DNA of 9,144 nucleotides. Source: Rhodoferax sp. (GTDB taxonomy: Bacteria > Pseudomonadota > Gammaproteobacteria > Burkholderiales > Burkholderiaceae_C). The position numbers and the translations under genes are program-made. This document shows, one piece after another, positions 6,103 to 9,144 of the stretch (position 1 is its first letter; every line of letters starts with the position of its first letter). The notes beneath the pieces were generated by a model. That model searched no databases. It saw only the letters and a list, made by a program, of their open reading frames with translations, and was not told the origin of the DNA. The DNA is taken from assembly GCA_018882485.1 (NCBI GenBank), contig VERU01000068.1, positions 1 to 9,144 of the forward strand, in the 5' to 3' direction.

Positions 6103-7139
6103 CGGTCCACGCAGTAGTCCGGTGAGACGATCATCTCGCTGAAGCGCATGTCGGCGGGGATGCGGGTGTATTCGAACAGGATGCTGCGCACCACCCGCGC
6201 GCCGGTGCGCACATGGCTGCCGTGGCCGATCCAGGTCGGGCCGATGATGGTGGCGCCCGGTTCGACCCGCACCCCGGAGCCCAGGTAGACAGGCCCCTCG
6301 ATGGTGACCCGATCCCAGGCCACCGAGGTGTTCAGGCCCACCCAGATGCCGGGGCGGATCTCCCGCCCGGGCATGTTCATGCGGGCGACCTCGCCGCGCA
6401 GCATCCGCTGCAGCACTGACCAGTAGTCGCTCACCCGGCCGATGTCGATCCACTCGAACGGCCGGCTCTGCGCGAAGAAGGGCAGTCCCTGAGCGACCAG
6501 CGCCGGGAACAGTTGCGAGCCGATGTCGAACACCTGTCCCGGCGGCACATGCTGCAGCACCTCGGGCTCGAACAGGTAGATGCCGGTGCTCGCCAGCGTG
6601 GAGCGGGCCTGGTCCGGTCGCGGTTTTTCCTGGAAGGACTGCACCCGTCCGTCGGCTGCAGCGACCACGATGCCGTAGCTGGACACCTCGGCCAGCGGCA
6701 CATCCAGCGTCACTACGCTCGCCAGGGCGCCCTGCGCACGGTGTTCGGCCACGGCGGCGGTGATATCCAGGTCGATCAGGGCATCGCCGCACAGCACCAG
6801 GGTGGTCTGGTCGAAGAATCCTCCGAAATCCTGGATGCGGCGCATACCCCCGGCCGATCCCAGCGGCCGGGGCCGGATGTCGCCGTGCTCGCGCACTCCT
6901 TCGTAGGAGTAGCCGAGCTGCACGCCCCAGCGGTGGCCGTCGCCGAAATACTCCTCGATCTTCTGGTGGTGCCAGGCCACGTTCACCATGATCTCGGTGA
7001 CACCCTGGAGCGCCAGGTGCTCGATCAGGTATTCCATGACCGGCTTGCCCAGGATGGGAATCATGGGCTTGGGCAGGTCCCGGGTGAGCGGCCGGACCCG
7101 GGTTCCCTGGCCGGCGGCGAGGATCAGTCCTTTGGTCAT
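6036..7139 (-). CDS. nucleotidyltransferase / NDP-sugar pyrophosphorylase-like protein with left-handed beta-helix domain
   Basis: A 367-residue protein of the sugar-phosphate nucleotidylyltransferase family, which joins a sugar 1-phosphate to an NTP for envelope or exopolysaccharide precursors. The N-terminal signature LAAGQGTRVRPLTRDLPKPM is at 7-26, LGSAGGM at 93-99, the metal-binding CGDALIDLD at 117-125, EKP at 171-173, STGIYLF at 184-190 and FEWIDIGRVSDY at 228-239. From about 262 to 325 there are isoleucine/valine-rich hexapeptide-like turns (IWVGLN, VYLGSGV, ATIIGPTWIGHGSHV), the left-handed beta-helix found in mannose-1-phosphate guanylyltransferase-like proteins. The sugar and nucleotide cannot be assigned with confidence; a mannose- or heptose-phosphate guanylyl/uridylyltransferase is plausible. 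ATG at 7139-7137 is chosen because MTKGLILAAG is the family start; no ribosome binding site is evident. It lies 25 bases after rlmJ. Confidence 0.9.
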   Translation of the reverse strand: MTKGLILAAGQGTRVRPLTRDLPKPMIPILGKPVMEYLIEHLALQGVTEIMVNVAWHHQKIEEYFGDGHRWGVQLGYSYEGVREHGDIRPRPLGSAGGMRRIQDFGGFFDQTTLVLCGDALIDLDITAAVAEHRAQGALASVVTLDVPLAEVSSYGIVVAAADGRVQSFQEKPRPDQARSTLASTGIYLFEPEVLQHVPPGQVFDIGSQLFPALVAQGLPFFAQSRPFEWIDIGRVSDYWSVLQRMLRGEVARMNMPGREIRPGIWVGLNTSVAWDRVTIEGPVYLGSGVRVEPGATIIGPTWIGHGSHVRTGARVVRSILFEYTRIPADMRFSEMIVSPDYCVDRHGDTLYRGDDTSPLRWGDARA

Positions 7140-7164
7140 GGAGGGCGGTGTGAGCGATGGAGGT

Positions 7165-8109
7165 TCAGTTGCCGCCCTGTTCCAGGCCGCTGTGGGCGTG
7201 TTCATCCTGCGCGAGCCAGCGCACCAGCTGCGGCAGCGCGGCCTGCAGGGCGGGTGCCAGGGTGTGGGGCGGGTTGACCACGAACAGGCCGCTGGCCGGC
7301 AGACCGGGACGCCGCTCGGCGCCATCGACCCGGACCGGCAGGCGGCTGGATTTCACGGTCAGGCTGGCGTTGAGCCAGGGTCGGCCAGCCCGCTGTGCCA
7401 GCGTCTTCAGGCGCCGGGGCAGATCGTGCGCTTCGGGGCGGGGAATCAGCGGATACCACACGGCGTAGGTTCCGGTGGCGAAACGCTTGAGCGCCTCGGC
7501 CAGCATCTCGGCCACCGCCGCGTAGTCGGTCTTGAGCTCGTAGCTCGGGTCGCACAGCACCAGCGCCCGGCGCGAGGGCGGGGGCAGGAACCGGCGCAGG
7601 CCGGAAAACCCGTCCTCCCGCAGCACCGCGACCTGGCGCCCGGCCTCCAGTTGCGCGATGTTGGCCGCAAGGGTGCGCGAGTCCGTGGGATGCATCTCGA
7701 ACAGCTTGAGCCGGTCCTGCGGGCGCAGCAGCCGCTGCACGATGAAGGGCGAGCCGGGGTAGATGGACGATCCGCCGCCGGGGTTGAAACCCGCCAGCGT
7801 GTCCAGGTAGTCGGCCAGCAGCGGCGACGGCGCCTCATCTGCTCCTGAATCAGGAGCAGACTTTCTTTTGATCACGGGGCCTGGAGCACTTTTTTTATCA
7901 GAGAGCAGGCGCAACACGCCGGCCGCCGCTTCGCTGCTGGTTCGGGCGTAGTCCCCGTCCAGCCGGTACAGGCCCGCGCCTGCATGGGTGTCGATCACCG
8001 TCAGCGCGGTGTCCTTGAGCGTGAGGTGCCGCAGCAGGGCGATCAGCACCGCATGCTTGAGCACATCGCCGTGGTTGCCGGCATGAAAGGCGTGGCGGTA
8101 GCTGAACAT
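7165..8109 (-). CDS. rlmJ: 23S rRNA (adenine(2030)-N6)-methyltransferase
   Basis: A homologue of E. coli RlmJ (formerly YhiR), which uses SAM to methylate N6 of A2030 in 23S rRNA before subunit assembly. Conserved pieces are MFSYRHAFHAGNHGDVLKH at 1-19 (with Tyr4, His6 and Lys18), DTHAGAGLY at 40-48, YPGSP at 117-121, the EMHPTD region at 138-143, RFATGTYAVWYP at 209-220 and ASGLFVVNPP at 272-281. Motif IV reads DPSY at 187-190 instead of the usual DPPY. The 314-residue length exceeds E. coli's 280, largely because of an insertion at about 71-93 derived from a palindromic A+T-richer segment. The ATG at 8109-8107 is fixed by the conserved N terminus; no good ribosome binding site is seen. The open frame upstream of it is a shadow of the amidase gene, which ends 38 bases before this ATG. 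Confidence 0.95.
   Translation of the reverse strand: MFSYRHAFHAGNHGDVLKHAVLIALLRHLTLKDTALTVIDTHAGAGLYRLDGDYARTSSEAAAGVLRLLSDKKSAPGPVIKRKSAPDSGADEAPSPLLADYLDTLAGFNPGGGSSIYPGSPFIVQRLLRPQDRLKLFEMHPTDSRTLAANIAQLEAGRQVAVLREDGFSGLRRFLPPPSRRALVLCDPSYELKTDYAAVAEMLAEALKRFATGTYAVWYPLIPRPEAHDLPRRLKTLAQRAGRPWLNASLTVKSSRLPVRVDGAERRPGLPASGLFVVNPPHTLAPALQAALPQLVRWLAQDEHAHSGLEQGGN
7835..7900 (-). repeat. palindromic A+T-richer segment inserted in frame within rlmJ
   Basis: TCTGCTCCTGA (7838-7848) and TCAGGAGCAGA (7850-7860) are perfect 11-base inverted arms around one A, giving a 23-base palindrome. On the coding strand the flank also contains AGTGCTCC followed further on by a second GTCTGCTCC, a loose direct repeat, and a run of seven A. 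The block codes for residues about 71-93 (SAPGPVIKRKSAPDSGADEA region), which have no counterpart in E. coli RlmJ as I recall it. The form recalls palindromic elements that insert in frame in other bacteria, such as the Rickettsia palindromic elements. Its family here is unverified. Confidence 0.6.
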
Positions 8110-8147
8110 CGCGGCGATGGTAACCGGCGGCCGCGCCGGCGTCGGCC

Positions 8148-9144
8148 TCAGCCCGAACGGGCTCCCGGGCCGGGCGAGGCAAAACCGCCCTGGGCCTGCT
8201 CCAGCGCATGCCCCACCCGGTACAGCAGCGCCTCCGCGTAAGGCCGGCCGATGAGCTGCAGGCCGCAGGGCAGGCCGTCGGGCGTGGCGCCGCCGGGCAG
8301 GGACAGCGCCGGCAGCCCCAGCACGTTGATGGGCCGCATGAGGCGGGTGATCTCGTTGAGGATGCGGATGGTGCTGGCGCCACCCGAGGTGTCCACGTCC
8401 GACAGGCGCGGCACCGGGAAGGGCAGCACCGGGGCCAGCAGCAGGTCGCAGCGGCCGAATACCCGGTCGTCGAATTCGCGCAGCATGGGCCCGCGCAGCC
8501 GCTGGGCGGCCAGGTAACCGGGCAGCGTGGCGGCCAGGGTGGTCAGGATGCGGCCCTGCACCTGCGGGGTGTAGTCGGCGGCGCGTTCGCGCATCCAGGT
8601 CCCGTGGATGCCGATCACATCCCCCCAGGTCAGCAGGAACCCGACGGCGTTGACCTCGTCGAGGTCCGGCATGTCGATGTCGACCAGCTGCATCCCCAGG
8701 TCGCGGCAGTGCGCGGCCATGGCGCGCAGGCGCTGGGCCACGTCCGGATGCAGTTCGCGGTCGAAGTAGCCGCGAGGCAGCCCCACCCGCAGGCCGTGCA
8801 CCGGGCCGTCCAGCAGGGCCGGGTAGTCGGGCACCGCGATCGGCGGGGTGCTGGCGTCGCGCGGGTCCTGGCCGGCTATCACCGAGAGCAGCAGGGCGTT
8901 GTCCGCCACCGTGCGGGTCAGCGGGCCGACCGTGTCCAGCGAATGCGACAGCGGCATCGCGCCCGCCCGTGACACCCTGCCGTAGGTGGTTTTCATGCCC
9001 ACCACGCCGCACATCGCGGCGGGCAGGCGCACCGAACCGGCGGTGTCCGACCCCAGGGCACCGAACACCATGCCGGTGGCCACGGCGACGGCACTGCCGC
9101 CGGAGGAGCCGCCGGGGATGCGCTCCGGGTGCCAGGGGTTGCGG
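8148..9144 (-). CDS. amidase signature family protein, 5' end outside window
   Basis: About 332 codons are visible, entering from the right edge. The amidase signature is clear: GGSSGGSAVAVA at visible residues 11-22 supplies the cis-serine, and GSDTAGSVR at 31-39 supplies the nucleophile, Ser37 (codon 9035-9033). LPAAMCGVVGMKTTYGRVSR and DTVGPLTRTVADNALLL follow, as in GatA and relatives. The catalytic lysine lies upstream, beyond the window. The C-terminal part has NVLGLPALSLPGG and GLPCGLQLIGRPYAEALL, typical of amidases that are not tRNA amidotransferase. No gatB or gatC partner is visible, so a stand-alone amide hydrolase of unknown substrate is the best call; biuret/allophanate-type or aryl amidases are possible. 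It leads into rlmJ after 38 bases and may be cotranscribed. Confidence 0.92.
   Translation of the reverse strand, partial: RNPWHPERIPGGSSGGSAVAVATGMVFGALGSDTAGSVRLPAAMCGVVGMKTTYGRVSRAGAMPLSHSLDTVGPLTRTVADNALLLSVIAGQDPRDASTPPIAVPDYPALLDGPVHGLRVGLPRGYFDRELHPDVAQRLRAMAAHCRDLGMQLVDIDMPDLDEVNAVGFLLTWGDVIGIHGTWMRERAADYTPQVQGRILTTLAATLPGYLAAQRLRGPMLREFDDRVFGRCDLLLAPVLPFPVPRLSDVDTSGGASTIRILNEITRLMRPINVLGLPALSLPGGATPDGLPCGLQLIGRPYAEALLYRVGHALEQAQGGFASPGPGARSG

Noticed and set aside
4978..6792. A 604-codon minus-strand open frame across metF and the nucleotidyltransferase
   Set aside because: Arg/Gly/Ala-rich shadow of two well-supported genes in other frames.
8110..9012. Upstream extension of the rlmJ frame to 9012
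   Set aside because: Frame is open only because it shadows the amidase gene; conserved RlmJ residues start at the ATG at 8109.

Overview
The window is G+C-rich (clearly above 60 percent by eye) and reads as ordinary chromosome from a betaproteobacterium, most likely Burkholderiales and probably Comamonadaceae. The evidence is an S-adenosylhomocysteine (SAH) riboswitch in front of ahcY, the tight order ahcY-tlyA-metF, and A+T-richer dispersed-repeat-like segments of a type I associate with Comamonadaceae genomes. The family-level assignment is inference. I see no phage, insertion sequence, CRISPR, tRNA or rRNA.

Left part (1-2682): the first 40 codons of an enoyl-CoA hydratase/isomerase family gene lie on the minus strand (1-120). 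An A+T-rich divergent promoter region with overlapping inverted repeats (121-215) separates it from a plus-strand membrane fatty-acid desaturase. A signal-peptide-less PhnD-type binding protein follows, its GTG start overlapping the desaturase stop by 4 bases. Next is a YfcF-type glutathione S-transferase with its own ribosome binding site.

Middle (2683-6102): a TATAAT box, an SAH riboswitch with visible P1, P2 and pseudoknot, and competing downstream hairpins lead into ahcY, tlyA and metF. The three genes overlap by 1 and 4 bases and so look like one coupled operon. AhcY removes SAH, MetF makes the methyl donor for methionine regeneration, and TlyA is an SAM-dependent (SAH-producing) rRNA methyltransferase, so the operon fits one methyl-cycle theme under SAH control.

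Right part (6036-9144): a minus-strand run, read right to left, of an amidase-signature enzyme (5' end outside the window), rlmJ (23S rRNA adenine-N6 methyltransferase), and a nucleotide-sugar pyrophosphorylase-like protein. The last gene converges on metF and their coding ends overlap by 67 bp.

The most unusual signals are two in-frame, A+T-richer repeat-like insertions, one in tlyA and one (with a 23-bp palindrome) in rlmJ, both rRNA methyltransferase genes. Others are the riboswitch expression platform, the operator-like dyads at 145-178, and the coupled desaturase/PhnD-like pair. I did not find convincing evidence of a wholly new multi-gene system here.
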